From NCBI GenBank assembly GCA_036279975.1, contig DASURP010000050.1:1-53562 (forward strand): a DNA stretch of 53,562 nt, written 5' to 3'. Each line of letters starts with the position of its first letter. Position 1 is the stretch's first letter. This stretch comes from 66-474 sp036279975 (GTDB lineage: Bacteria; Pseudomonadota; Gammaproteobacteria; Xanthomonadales; Rhodanobacteraceae). The position numbers and the translations under genes were made by a program. Below, piece after piece: positions 26,638 through 36,045 of the stretch. The notes under the pieces were generated by a model. The model searched no databases. It was not told where the DNA came from and worked only from the letters and a program-made list of their open reading frames with translations.

Positions 26638-27603
26638 TCACGCCTCGGCAAACGGGAACGCCAACACGGCGCGGATGTCGTCCACGCCGAGCATCTGCAT
26701 CAACAGGCGATCGACGCCCAGCGCCACCCCCGCGCAGTCGGGGAGCGCGTCCAGCACCCCCAGCAGGTTCTCGTCGATCGGCAGTGTATCCATGCCGCGC
26801 GCTTCGCGCAGCGCGTTTTCAGCGCGAAAGCGCGCGCGTTGCTCGGCGGCATCGTTCAACTCGTGGTAACCGTTGGCGAGTTCGTGCCGTCCCAGGTACA
26901 GCTCGAAGCGCTCGGCGACCGCCGGGTTGCCGTCGCGGACGCGCGCCAGCGAACACTGCGAGGCCGGGAAGTCGTGCACGATCGTGATGCCATCCTGCGC
27001 AAGCGCGGGCTGCAGGCGGTGCGTCACCAGCAGGTCCAGCCAGTCGTCGCGGACCAGGCCATCGGCAGCGATCGAGAAATCGCGCAGGGGGCCGCGCAGC
27101 GCCGCTTCATCGGCGGCGAACGGGTCGAGCCCCAGTCCGTCGCGGAACCAGTCGCGATAACTCGTGGTGGTGACGCCCGCATCGCGTTGCACCAATGCCA
27201 GCGCCGCCCGCACCAACTGCGCGGTTTCGAGCGCAAGCCGCCGGTGGTTGAAGCCGATGCGGTACCACTCCAGCATGGTGAACTCGGGGTTGTGTGACCG
27301 CCCCGCTTCGCCGTTGCGGAAAACGCGGCCCAATTCGTAGCAGTCGCCGAACCCGGCCGCGAGCAGGCGCTTCAAAGGATATTCCGGCGAGGTGCGCAGG
27401 AAGCGCTCGCGCGCACCGCTGCCCGGCGGACCGGAAAACGCCGTCGCGAACCCTTCGATGTTCGGCTCGGTATTGCCGGCCGCCGACAGGATCGGCGTCT
27501 CGACCTCGGCGACCCCGCGCTCGGCGAAAAATCCACGGACCAGCGCATACAGGCGCGCACGCACCCGCAACGCATCGTGCCGCCTGCGACGATCAGCCCC
27601 CAT
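26638..27603 (-). CDS. epmA: EF-P lysine lysyltransferase
   Basis: A 321-residue class II aminoacyl-tRNA synthetase-like protein (GenX/PoxA/YjeA) lacking the anticodon-binding domain. It attaches beta-lysine to a lysine of elongation factor P. Motifs: VETPILSAAGNTEPNIE, FLRTSPEYPLKRLLAAG, motif 2 FRNGEAGRSHNPEFTMLEWYR, and motif 3 GVALGVDRLLM. The ligA stop overlaps its start by 11 bases, so the two genes are probably co-transcribed. No efp or epmB lies in this window. Confidence 0.94.
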   Translation of the reverse strand: MGADRRRRHDALRVRARLYALVRGFFAERGVAEVETPILSAAGNTEPNIEGFATAFSGPPGSGARERFLRTSPEYPLKRLLAAGFGDCYELGRVFRNGEAGRSHNPEFTMLEWYRIGFNHRRLALETAQLVRAALALVQRDAGVTTTSYRDWFRDGLGLDPFAADEAALRGPLRDFSIAADGLVRDDWLDLLVTHRLQPALAQDGITIVHDFPASQCSLARVRDGNPAVAERFELYLGRHELANGYHELNDAAEQRARFRAENALREARGMDTLPIDENLLGVLDALPDCAGVALGVDRLLMQMLGVDDIRAVLAFPFAEA

Positions 27604-29707
27604 GCGCCTTCAGCAAATCCAGCAAGCGCGCCTCGTCCCAGATTTCGACGCCAAGCGCCTGCGCCTTGTCGAGCTTGGAACCGGCGGCTTCGCCCGCAAC
27701 CACGAGGCTGGTTTTTTTCGACACGGAACCCGCGACCTTCGCGCCCAGCGCTTCCAGCTTGTCCTTCGCTTCGTCGCGCGAGAGCGAAGCAAGTCCACCG
27801 GTCAGGACCACGGTCTTGCCCGCAAGGGGCCCGTCCGCACCCCGCTGCGGCGCGGATTCCGGCCAGTGCACGCCCGTCCCGCGCAAGGCCGCGATGGCAG
27901 CCCGGTTGCGCGGTTCGGCAAAAAATGCAGTGATATGCGCGGCCATGACCGGACCGACGTCGTTGACCGCCGTCAGTTCGTCTTCGCTCGCACGCATCAG
28001 TGCGTCCAGCGCGCCGAAATGCCGCGCCAGCGCCTTGGCGGTGGCCTCGCCCACTTCGGGGATGCCGAGTGCGTACAGGAAGCGTTCCAGCGTCGTGGTC
28101 TTGCTGGCCTCGATCGCGGCGACCAGGTTGTCGGCCCATTTGGTCGCGATCTTGCCGGCCTTGACCGTTTCCGGGATGGCTCCGTCGCGCTCCTCGCCGC
28201 GCCGCTTCATGGCCAGGAAATCGTCCAGCGTGAGCTTGTACAGGTCGGCGATCGAGTGCAGGTAATCGAACGCGATCAGATCCTCGATGTAGCGCTCGCC
28301 GAGGCCGTCGATATCCAGCGCGCGGCGCGAAGCGAAATGCCGGATCGCCTCGCGGCGTTGCGCGGCGCAGACCAAGCCACCCGTGCAGCGCGCCGCGGCC
28401 TCGCCATCCTCGCGCACGATCGCGGAACCGCAGATCGGGCAATGCGCGGGCATCTTCCATGGCCTGGTGTGCGCCGGACGGCGCTCGGGAATCACCCGCA
28501 CCACTTCCGGGATCACGTCGCCCGCGCGACGCACGATCACGCTGTCACCGACCCGCACGTCGAGGCGCGCGACCTGGTCGGCGTTGTGCAGCGTCGCGTT
28601 GGTGACGGTGACGCCGGCAACCTGCACGGGTTTCAGGCGCGCCACCGGCGTGGCCGCACCGGTGCGGCCGATCTGGATGTCGATGGCCTCGACCACCGTC
28701 GCCTGTTCCTCGGCGGGGAACTTGTGCGCGATGGCCCAGCGCGGTGCGCGCGCCACGTAACCGAGCTCGCGCTGCTCATCGTAGCGGTCGACCTTGTACA
28801 CCACGCCGTCGATGCCGTAGGGCAGCGCAGCGCGCGCGGCGCCGATCTTCCTGAAATAGGCAAGGCAACCCTCCGCGCCGCGCACGACTTCGCTCTGCGG
28901 ACAGGTGGGGAAACCCCAGCCCCGCAGCTTCGTCATCGCGGCGCTGTGGCGATCGGCGATCACGGCGTCGGGGTCGGGCGGAAGATTGACGGCGTAGGCA
29001 TAGAACGCGAGCGGCCGCGAAGCGGTCACGCGCGGATCCAGCTGGCGCAACGAGCCCGCCGCGCCGTTGCGCGGGTTGGCGAGCGGCTTGCCGCCTTCGC
29101 GCAGCATGCGCGCGTTGTACGCCTCGAACCCGGCCTTGGGCATGAATACCTCGCCGCGGACTTCCAGCACGCGCGGCCAGCCGCGGCTGCGCAGCTTCAA
29201 CGGAATGGCCCTGACCGTGCGCAGGTTGGCGGTGACGTCCTCGCCGGTCGTGCCGTCGCCGCGGGTCGCGCCCTGCACGAACAGCCCGTCCTCGTAACGC
29301 AGGCTGGTCGCCAGTCCGTCGAACTTGGGCTCGACAGCGAACTCGGGATCATCGATGCCCAGGCCCTGTTCGACGCGACGCACGAAATCGCGCACCTCGT
29401 GGTCGGGATCGACGCCCTCGGGCGGATCGGGATCGGAAAAGGCGTTGGCCAGCGACAGCATCGGGATCGCGTGGCGCACCTCGGCAAAACCGGAAGACGG
29501 CTTCGCGCCCACGCGCCGGGTCGGCGAATCCGGCGTGACCAGCTCGGGGTGCCCGGCCTCCAGCGCCTCCAGCTCGCGCATCAGGCGGTCGTACTCGGCG
29601 TCGGGAATCGACGGATCGTCGAGCACGTAATAACGATGGTTCGCGTCGTCGATCGCGTCGCGCAGCGCCGCAGCCTGCTGTGCCGGCGTGCCGGTCTGCT
29701 TGGTCAT
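27593..29707 (-). CDS. ligA: NAD-dependent DNA ligase
   Basis: A 704-residue ligase. In order: domain Ia (HRYYVLDDPSIPDAEYD), adenylation domain with active-site Lys128 in KFDGLA, OB fold, a four-cysteine zinc finger (CPIC and, later, paired C residues in GGLVC), helix-hairpin-helix repeats (LGIPEVGEATAKALA) and a C-terminal BRCT domain (GKTVVLTGGLASLSRDEAK). ATG 29707 gives MTKQTGTPAQQAA; the frame is open 138 codons further upstream but without ligase similarity. epmA overlaps its 3' end by 11 bases. Confidence 0.97.
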   Translation of the reverse strand: MTKQTGTPAQQAAALRDAIDDANHRYYVLDDPSIPDAEYDRLMRELEALEAGHPELVTPDSPTRRVGAKPSSGFAEVRHAIPMLSLANAFSDPDPPEGVDPDHEVRDFVRRVEQGLGIDDPEFAVEPKFDGLATSLRYEDGLFVQGATRGDGTTGEDVTANLRTVRAIPLKLRSRGWPRVLEVRGEVFMPKAGFEAYNARMLREGGKPLANPRNGAAGSLRQLDPRVTASRPLAFYAYAVNLPPDPDAVIADRHSAAMTKLRGWGFPTCPQSEVVRGAEGCLAYFRKIGAARAALPYGIDGVVYKVDRYDEQRELGYVARAPRWAIAHKFPAEEQATVVEAIDIQIGRTGAATPVARLKPVQVAGVTVTNATLHNADQVARLDVRVGDSVIVRRAGDVIPEVVRVIPERRPAHTRPWKMPAHCPICGSAIVREDGEAAARCTGGLVCAAQRREAIRHFASRRALDIDGLGERYIEDLIAFDYLHSIADLYKLTLDDFLAMKRRGEERDGAIPETVKAGKIATKWADNLVAAIEASKTTTLERFLYALGIPEVGEATAKALARHFGALDALMRASEDELTAVNDVGPVMAAHITAFFAEPRNRAAIAALRGTGVHWPESAPQRGADGPLAGKTVVLTGGLASLSRDEAKDKLEALGAKVAGSVSKKTSLVVAGEAAGSKLDKAQALGVEIWDEARLLDLLKAHGG

Positions 29708-30206
29708 GGTGTTCCTGGCCACGGATGGTGGGGCGCGTCGCGTCGATTCCTGCGGCAAGTTTAACCGGTGTGGCCGCGGCGGCCGATCCGCACCCGCCGG
29801 GGCAATGGATATCCCATACCGAAAGGTGCCTGAAAGGTTGCCGTAGCAGTATCGGTCACGGGTGAGTTGCGGTCCATCCTTGTAGTGGGCAGTTTCGGAG
29901 CAACCCTCGTGCTGCCGGCTGTTCGAGTACTCACCCGCGTATCCGGCCTGCGTCGAACCCCTCCCCGGTGACGCAGGCCGGACACGCGTTATTCGCGCTC
30001 GTCCATGATCGGCAGTGATCGCGAGTGCTTTCGGCAAGCAGCCGTCCTTGATCGGCCGTTCGGCCGTGCACGCGATGCCACCGGCATCGCGCAAGCGCCC
30101 GTCCCCACCCTGACTTTGCACGACAGCTGCTTCGCAGGGGATTCGCCGTTAGCCGCTAAAATGGCGGATTCTTTCCGTGGTGCCGGGCATTGCGCCCGTT
30201 CTGCCG
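29708..30206. other. Hairpin-rich gene-free region between ligA and an MFS gene
   Basis: No gene is called in these 499 bases. Features seen: a 9-bp stem CGGGTGAGT (29859-29867) with ACTCACCCG (29929-29937) enclosing ~60 bases; a 12-bp stem CCGGCCTGCGTC (29943-29954) with GACGCAGGCCGG (29970-29981); CGGCCG twice around TT at 30053-30066; and CGCGATGCC with GGCATCGCG at 30071-30091. A TAAAAT at 30157-30162 may serve the MFS gene. The grouped stems suggest a structured RNA or repeat remnants. Confidence 0.5.
29859..29981. ncRNA. Candidate structured RNA, strand uncertain
   Basis: Two adjacent perfect stems lie here: a 9-bp closing stem around a ~60-base interior, and then a 12-bp stem with a 15-base loop. 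The interior includes a GGCAG/CTGCC pairing. If read on the plus strand, the 12-bp stem sits where a terminator would, but no T-run follows it. No known RNA family was recognised, so this is a structural guess. Confidence 0.25.
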
Positions 30207-31625
30207 ATGCCCGAAACGGAATCACCCGATGGCCTCGCGCGCATGCGTGGTTTGATCTGGCTGGTCGCGGCCGCGTTCTTCATGCAAACGCTGGACTCGA
30301 CCATCGTCAACACGGCGGTGCCCAGCATCGCGCAGGCGCTGGCGGTGCCGCCGATTTCGCTCAAGACCGCGCTGACCAGTTACGTGCTGACGCTGGCGGT
30401 CTGCATCCCCGCCAGTGCCTGGTTGTCCGACCGTTTCGGCACGCGCCGCGTGTTCGCGGCGTCGATCCTGATCTTCACCGCCGGCTCGCTCGCCTGCGGC
30501 ATTGCCCAGAGCCTGCCGCAGCTGGTCGCGGCGCGTGTGTTGCAGGGCATCGGCGGCGCGTTGCTGATGCCGATCGGCCGTTACGTGCTGGTGCGCGCAT
30601 TCGGTCCGAAGGATTTCGTCGCGGCGATGAGCACGGCCGGCATCCCCGGCCTGCTCGGCCCGGTGGTCGGGCCGTTGCTGGGCGGCGTGCTGTCGCAATA
30701 TGCGTCGTGGCGCCTGATCTTCCTGGTCAACGTACCGGTTGGGGTCATCGGCCTGTGGCTCAACCGTACCCACATGCCCGACTTCCGCGGCGAACGGAAG
30801 CCGTTCGACTGGATCGGTTTTGCGCTGTTTGCGCTCGCGTCGGGCATGCTGCTGACCGCGGCGGAAGCGGGCGGTGACGGCAACTATCGCAATGCCGGCG
30901 TTGCGGCACTGGTCGGGCTCGCCTGCGGCTTCGCCTACTGGCGTTACGGCCGCCGTGTCCGCCATCCGGTCGCCGACCTGACGCTGCTGAAGGTGCGCAG
31001 CTTCACCATCGCGGTCGGTGGCGGCATGTGCATGCGGCTCGGCACCGCCGGGTTGTCGTTCATCCTGATGCTGTTCCTGCAGGTCGGCTGCGGCTGGACC
31101 CCGACCGAAGCCGGCTTGATCATCGTGCCGCAGGCGGTCGCGATGGTGCTGATGAAACTGCTGATCGACCGCATCCTGAAGCGCTGGGGTTACCGCCGCA
31201 CCCTGTTCGTGAACACCGCGATCGCAACCCTGCTGCTGGCCTGCTTCGCGCTGTTCGGCGCCGCCACGCCGTGGTGGGCGATCGCGTTGTTGATGTTCGC
31301 GTACGGTTTCGTGATGTCGCTGCAATACACTGCGATGAACACCCTGGCCTTCGTGGACCTGCCACCCGAGCGGGCCGCGCAGGCGTCGTCGGTGACGTCC
31401 GCGGCGCAGTACCTCGTGATCAGCTTCGGCATCGCGTTGTCGTCGTGGCTGCTGGCGTTGTTCCTGGGCGACCGCCACCACGACCCCGCTGCCTACGTGC
31501 ACGGATTCCGCATCGCGGTGCTGGTGATGGCGATGCTGCCGCTGGTCGCGGTCTATGTATTCACCCGTTTGCGCCACGATCGTCCGCTGCGGCGCCCGGT
31601 GACGACGCCGGAAACCGTGGCGTGA
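30207..31625 (+). CDS. MFS drug exporter, DHA2 (EmrB/QacA-like) family
   Basis: A 472-residue inner-membrane protein with about 14 hydrophobic helices. Signature features are FMQTLDSTIVNTAVPSIA in helix 1, the loop WLSDRFGTRRVF, and the motif C-like GIPGLLGPVVGPLLGG in helix 5. These point to proton-driven export of drugs or metabolites. No periplasmic adaptor (EmrA-like) gene is adjacent. The start is uncertain: ATG 30207 (MPETESPDG), GTG 30177 and ATG 30243 (MRGLIW) are all possible, and no strong ribosome binding site is seen. Confidence 0.88.
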   Translation: MPETESPDGLARMRGLIWLVAAAFFMQTLDSTIVNTAVPSIAQALAVPPISLKTALTSYVLTLAVCIPASAWLSDRFGTRRVFAASILIFTAGSLACGIAQSLPQLVAARVLQGIGGALLMPIGRYVLVRAFGPKDFVAAMSTAGIPGLLGPVVGPLLGGVLSQYASWRLIFLVNVPVGVIGLWLNRTHMPDFRGERKPFDWIGFALFALASGMLLTAAEAGGDGNYRNAGVAALVGLACGFAYWRYGRRVRHPVADLTLLKVRSFTIAVGGGMCMRLGTAGLSFILMLFLQVGCGWTPTEAGLIIVPQAVAMVLMKLLIDRILKRWGYRRTLFVNTAIATLLLACFALFGAATPWWAIALLMFAYGFVMSLQYTAMNTLAFVDLPPERAAQASSVTSAAQYLVISFGIALSSWLLALFLGDRHHDPAAYVHGFRIAVLVMAMLPLVAVYVFTRLRHDRPLRRPVTTPETVA

Positions 31626-31698
31626 GGCCAGTTCCCTATCCACCCCACGAAACCGCTGCTAGGCTTTCCGGGCACGTCTTGCGCAACGGTAAATCCTG

Positions 31699-33084
31699 AT
31701 GTCCCCGATCCTGGCCGCTGCCACGGACGCCGCCGCCGATGTGAACTTTCACCTGACCGCCGAGCCGGTGGGTTGGCTGGTGCTGGCGCTGTTCGTGCTG
31801 GCCTACGTCGCAGTGGTGATGGAAGAACGCATCCAGATCGCCAAGTCCAAGCCGGTGATGCTGGCGGCGGGGCTGATCTGGGGCGCGCTTGCCTGGTGGA
31901 CCAACGAACCCGGCCAGGTTGCTTCGGCGGCGCGCGACGCGTTCGAGGCGATGTTCCTCGAATACGCGGAAATCTTCTTCTTCCTGGTGGTGGCGATGAC
32001 CTACGTCACCGCCATGGGCGAGCGCGGGGTGTTCGAGGCGTTGCGCGCGCAGCTGCTGAAACGGCGCTTCAGCTACCGGCAGTTGTTCTGGGTGACGGGG
32101 GCACTGGCGTTCATGCTGTCGCCGCTGATAGACAACCTGACCACCGCGCTGGTGATGTCGGCGGTGGTGCTGGCGGTGGGTGCAGGCAATTCACGGTTCA
32201 TCACCCTGGCCATGATTAATCTGGTGGTGGCGGCGAACGCTGGCGGTGCCTGGAGTGCATTCGGCGACATCACCACGCTGATGGTTTGGCAGGCGCACAA
32301 GGTCGATTTCGTCGAGTTCTTCGACATCTTCCTGCCATCCCTGGTGAACTGGCTGCTACCGGCACTGATCATGTTCTTCGCGGTGCCCAGGGGCGCGCCC
32401 GATGCGCTCGAATCCTGGGCGTCGATGAAACGCGGCGGCATCAGCATTTGCATCACTTTCGCCCTCACAATCGCCATCACAGTGCTCGGCAAGCAATGGC
32501 TGCACATGCCGGCAGCCTACGGCATGTTGACGGGCCTCGCCCTGCTCAACCTGCTGGCCTCGCGCATCGACTACGAGCAACGCCGTTATGCGATCGCGCA
32601 GGGCAAGGAGCCGCGCGAATACGCGTATTCGATTTTCAAGATCATCGCCAACGCCGAATGGGACACGCTGCTGTTCTTCTACGGCGTGTTCGGTTGCGTC
32701 GGCGGCCTCGCCGCTGCCGGCTATCTGCAGCTCGCCTCGGTACACCTGTATGGCGGCCTGGGCTTCACCTTCGCCAACTCGCTGATGGGCATCCTTTCGG
32801 CCGTCATCGACAATATCCCGATCATGTTCGCGGTGCTGAAGATGAACCCGCCGATGGACCACGGCCAGTGGCTGCTGATCACGCTCACTGCGGGCGTCGG
32901 CGGCAGCCTGCTGTCGGTCGGCTCGGCGGCCGGCGTGGCGTTGATGGGCGCCTCGCGTGGCATGTACACCTTCATGTCCCACCTGCGCTGGACCTGGGCC
33001 ATCGGGCTTGGTTTCGTGGCCAGTATCCTGGTACACATTTGGCTGAACGCGCACCACTTCAGCGGAGCACCGATACCGCACTGA
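31699..33084 (+). CDS. nhaD: Na+/H+ antiporter, NhaD type
   Basis: A 461-residue inner-membrane protein with roughly 12 helices. The NhaD/ArsB-like fold is supported by MLSPLIDNLTTALVMSAVV, NLVVAANAGGAWSAFGDITTLMVW and the mirrored ILSAVIDNIPIMFAVL and GSLLSVGSAAGVALMG segments, which contain the conserved polar residues of the ion site. It exports sodium or lithium ions in exchange for protons. It follows the MFS gene by 73 bases and converges on lpxK with a 15-base gap. Confidence 0.92.
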   Translation: MSPILAAATDAAADVNFHLTAEPVGWLVLALFVLAYVAVVMEERIQIAKSKPVMLAAGLIWGALAWWTNEPGQVASAARDAFEAMFLEYAEIFFFLVVAMTYVTAMGERGVFEALRAQLLKRRFSYRQLFWVTGALAFMLSPLIDNLTTALVMSAVVLAVGAGNSRFITLAMINLVVAANAGGAWSAFGDITTLMVWQAHKVDFVEFFDIFLPSLVNWLLPALIMFFAVPRGAPDALESWASMKRGGISICITFALTIAITVLGKQWLHMPAAYGMLTGLALLNLLASRIDYEQRRYAIAQGKEPREYAYSIFKIIANAEWDTLLFFYGVFGCVGGLAAAGYLQLASVHLYGGLGFTFANSLMGILSAVIDNIPIMFAVLKMNPPMDHGQWLLITLTAGVGGSLLSVGSAAGVALMGASRGMYTFMSHLRWTWAIGLGFVASILVHIWLNAHHFSGAPIPH

Positions 33085-33099
33085 AGCGCCCTGTCCTGG

Positions 33100-34104
33100 T
33101 TAGTTTCCGACGTGCGACAGTGACCGTGCGTGCAGACGCCCGACCAGATCATCGAGAAATTCGTCCGGCAATCTCGCGGACACCGGCACGCTCCACCAGT
33201 CCGGCCGCGCGAACGCACCGCATTTGACCGCATCCTTTTCGGTCAGCATGACCGGCAGACCGTCACCTGCGAAACCAAAGTCGTCGCGGGTGTAGCGATG
33301 GTGGTCCGGGAAAGGATGTTCGACCACGTCCATGCCGAGTCCGCGCAGCGCGTCGAAAAACCGCGGCGGATGGCCGATGCCCGCGACGGCATGCACGCGC
33401 CGGCCCGCGAATGCCAGCAGGGGTTGGCTGCGCGCCGGCCCCGCCAGCGCCACGGCGTCGCCCATCGACAGCGACATCGGGATCTCGCCTGCACGCGGCT
33501 CGCCGCCGTTGCAGACGATGAAATCGACGCCGTGCAGGCGCGCTTCGGGTTCGCGCAGCGGTCCGGCCGGCAACAGGCGCCCGTTGCCGAAGCGGCGCAC
33601 GCCGTCGACCACGCAGACTTCGATGTCGCGCACCAGCGCGTAATGCTGCAAGCCGTCGTCCGCGATCACGACATCGACGTCGTCACCCAGCAACAGGCGG
33701 GCGGCCGCGTAACGCTTCGCGCCCACCGCGACCGGTGCGCCCGTGCGCAAGCGGATGAGTGCGGGCTCGTCGCCGACGACGGCGGGATCGGGCTGCACGG
33801 CGAGCTGCATGGGAACGCGGGCCATCCCGCCGTAGCCGCGGCTGACGATCCCGGGCCTGCAGCCGCGCGCACGCAAGGCCTCGACCAGGGCGATCACCAG
33901 CGGCGTCTTGCCTGCACCGCCCGCGGTGAGATTGCCGACCACGAGCACCGGGACCGGCAGGCGCCGCGCTTGCAGCACCCCGCCCCGGTACAGCCGCCGG
34001 CGCAGCCCGGTCACGCCGCCGTAGAGTGCGGCCGGCGGCAGCGTCCACCACGCGGGCGGGCGGTCTTCGTACCAACGCTGTTGCAGGAAGCCGGAGATTG
34101 ACAT
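33100..34104 (-). CDS. lpxK: Tetraacyldisaccharide 4'-kinase
   Basis: A 334-residue membrane-associated kinase that phosphorylates the 4' position of the lipid A disaccharide. The N-terminal amphipathic region (QQRWYEDRPPAWW) is followed by the Walker A GNLTAGGAGKTPLV at residues 57-70, then RGYGG and VIADDGLQHY. It is the last gene of the msbA operon; the 168-base spacer from msbA is unusually long for this operon and is filled by a composite inverted repeat. The gene usually following in relatives (kdsB) is not here. Confidence 0.96.
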   Translation of the reverse strand: MSISGFLQQRWYEDRPPAWWTLPPAALYGGVTGLRRRLYRGGVLQARRLPVPVLVVGNLTAGGAGKTPLVIALVEALRARGCRPGIVSRGYGGMARVPMQLAVQPDPAVVGDEPALIRLRTGAPVAVGAKRYAAARLLLGDDVDVVIADDGLQHYALVRDIEVCVVDGVRRFGNGRLLPAGPLREPEARLHGVDFIVCNGGEPRAGEIPMSLSMGDAVALAGPARSQPLLAFAGRRVHAVAGIGHPPRFFDALRGLGMDVVEHPFPDHHRYTRDDFGFAGDGLPVMLTEKDAVKCGAFARPDWWSVPVSARLPDEFLDDLVGRLHARSLSHVGN

Positions 34105-34128
34105 GGATTACCGGACGCCAGCGACAAG

Positions 34129-34264
34129 GCCACTCTCCCTTCGGGAGAGTGGTGGGGTGAGGGTTCGGTAGAGCGGAGCCAAAGCTTCGCACCGCTGTCG
34201 TCCCACGCGAAGAGCCGAACCCTCATCCGGCGCTGCGCGCCACCTTCTCCCGGCGGGAGAAGGG
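34129..34264. repeat. Composite inverted repeat (BIME-like) between msbA and lpxK
   Basis: A ~135-bp mosaic: stem CCACTCTCCC/GGGAGAGTGG (34130-34152, TTC loop); then an 11-bp inverted pair TGAGGGTTCGG and CCGAACCCTCA; then stem CCTTCTCCC/GGGAGAAGG (34243-34263, GGC loop). The second half resembles 42628-42680. Two REP-like units in opposite orientation form a BIME-type structure. In the mRNA it lies between the msbA stop and the lpxK start and could affect transcript stability or readthrough. Confidence 0.7.
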
Positions 34265-34272
34265 GAAAAATG

Positions 34273-36045
34273 TCAGGCCGCGACGGTCGCGGGTTCGCGG
34301 AACTGCAGGTGGTACAGGGCCGCGTACTTGCCTTCCCGTGCCAGCAATTCGGCGTGCGTGCCCTGCTCCACGACGCGCCCGGCGTCCAGCACCACGATCT
34401 GGTCGGCGTGCTCGACCGTGGAAAGGCGGTGCGCGATCACCAGCGTGGTGCGGTTCTTCATCAGGCGCGACAGGGCGTCCTGGATCAGCCGCTCGGATTC
34501 CGTATCCAGCGCGCTGGTCGCCTCGTCCAATACCAGGATCGGCGCATTTTTCAGCAGCGCGCGCGCGACCGCGATGCGCTGACGCTGGCCGCCCGAGAGC
34601 AGCGCGCCACCCTCGCCCACCCGGCTGTGGATGCCATCCGGAAGCTTGCGGATGAATTCCATCGCATTGGCGGCCTCGGCCGCCGCGATGATGTCCGGTT
34701 CGCCGGCATCGACCAACGCGCCGTAGGCGATGTTTTTCGCGATGGTGCCATCGAACAGCACCACGTCCTGCCCCACCCAGGCGATCTGCGCGCGCAGGCT
34801 GCGCAACGTGTAATCGCCCAGCGGGCGACCATCCAGCAACAGCACCCCGCCGGTGGGCTCGTAGAAACGCGGAATCAGCGACGCCATGCTGCTCTTGCCG
34901 CTGCCCGAGCGCCCGACCAGCGCGGTGATCGAGCCGCGCGGACAGGCCAGCGAAACACCGCGCAACGCCTGCGTGCTGGCCCCGGGGTAGGCAAGCTGCA
35001 CGTCGCGGAATTCGATGTCGCCACGGCAGCGCTCGATCACCACGCTGCCCGTGTCGCGTTCGACCGGCGCGTCGAGGATCCCGAACAGCTCCGTCGCCGC
35101 CGCCAGTCCCCGCTGGATGTTCGACTGCACCGTGGTCAGGCGTTTCATGGAAGGCAGGATGCCGGCCATGCACATGAACACGCGCATGAACGAACCGGCG
35201 GTCAATCCGTGCCCCATCATGAACGGACGCGTCGCGATCCACACGATCAGCGCCAGCGCGATGGCTGCCGCAAGCTGCACGAAGGCGGTGGACAGGCCAT
35301 TGGTCGCGGCGACCTTGACGTTCAACTTGCGCGCGCGGTCGGTGACTTCGTTGAAACGCACGGACTCGTAGTCCTGTCCGCCGAACACCTTGACCTCGCG
35401 GTGCGCGCCGACCACCTCCTCGACCACCCCGGTCACGCGCCCCACCACGTCCTGGATGGTCACGTTGATGCGGCGGTAGCGCCGGCTGACATAGGTGACC
35501 AGGATCCCGACCAGCGGCACCATCACCAGCAGCGCCAGGGTCAGGATCCAGCTTGTCCACACCATCAGGCCGACCAGCCCGACTACCGTCAGGCCATCGA
35601 CGATCGCGATCTTGGCCGAGTCGGTGGTGGCCTGCGCGACCTGCTCGCTGGTGTAGGTGATGCGCGAAATCTGCTGGCCCGACGACTCGCGGTCGAAGAA
35701 CGCCGCGGGCATGCGCAGGTACTTGTCGAATATGCGGCGGCGCATGTCCTGCACCACGCCGCGGCCGATGTAGGCGCTGCCGTAGGTCTCGACGTAGACC
35801 GCAATGCTGCGCACGAAGAAGATGCCGACGATGACGATCGGCATCCAGAAGATCACGCCGGGATCGCGGTCCACGAACAGCTTGTCGATCAGCGGCTTGA
35901 CCTCGCGTGCGAACAGCGTCATGCACGCCGCATCCGCGACCATCGCGACGATCGCGGCGGCCACCATGGCGCGGTACGGACGCAGCAATCCCAGCAGGCG
36001 CTTGTAGACCGTTGCGTCGGAATCGGCGCGCCCGGTCCCGTTCAT
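34273..36045 (-). CDS. msbA: Lipid A export ABC transporter MsbA
   Basis: A 590-residue half-transporter that flips lipid A core across the inner membrane. Six membrane helices occupy about residues 20-320; the nucleotide-binding domain has Walker A GRSGSGKSS near residue 380, signature LLSGGQRQR near 480 and Walker B ILVLDEATSALD. ATG 36045 overlaps the exbD stop (ATGA). It works with LpxK in lipid A maturation, fitting the operon. Readthrough to lpxK must pass the composite repeat. Confidence 0.95.
   Translation of the reverse strand: MNGTGRADSDATVYKRLLGLLRPYRAMVAAAIVAMVADAACMTLFAREVKPLIDKLFVDRDPGVIFWMPIVIVGIFFVRSIAVYVETYGSAYIGRGVVQDMRRRIFDKYLRMPAAFFDRESSGQQISRITYTSEQVAQATTDSAKIAIVDGLTVVGLVGLMVWTSWILTLALLVMVPLVGILVTYVSRRYRRINVTIQDVVGRVTGVVEEVVGAHREVKVFGGQDYESVRFNEVTDRARKLNVKVAATNGLSTAFVQLAAAIALALIVWIATRPFMMGHGLTAGSFMRVFMCMAGILPSMKRLTTVQSNIQRGLAAATELFGILDAPVERDTGSVVIERCRGDIEFRDVQLAYPGASTQALRGVSLACPRGSITALVGRSGSGKSSMASLIPRFYEPTGGVLLLDGRPLGDYTLRSLRAQIAWVGQDVVLFDGTIAKNIAYGALVDAGEPDIIAAAEAANAMEFIRKLPDGIHSRVGEGGALLSGGQRQRIAVARALLKNAPILVLDEATSALDTESERLIQDALSRLMKNRTTLVIAHRLSTVEHADQIVVLDAGRVVEQGTHAELLAREGKYAALYHLQFREPATVAA

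Noticed and set aside
29761..29985. Small minus-strand ORFs upstream of ligA
   Set aside because: No ribosome binding site at proper spacing, no recognisable domain, and the frame crosses the palindromes.
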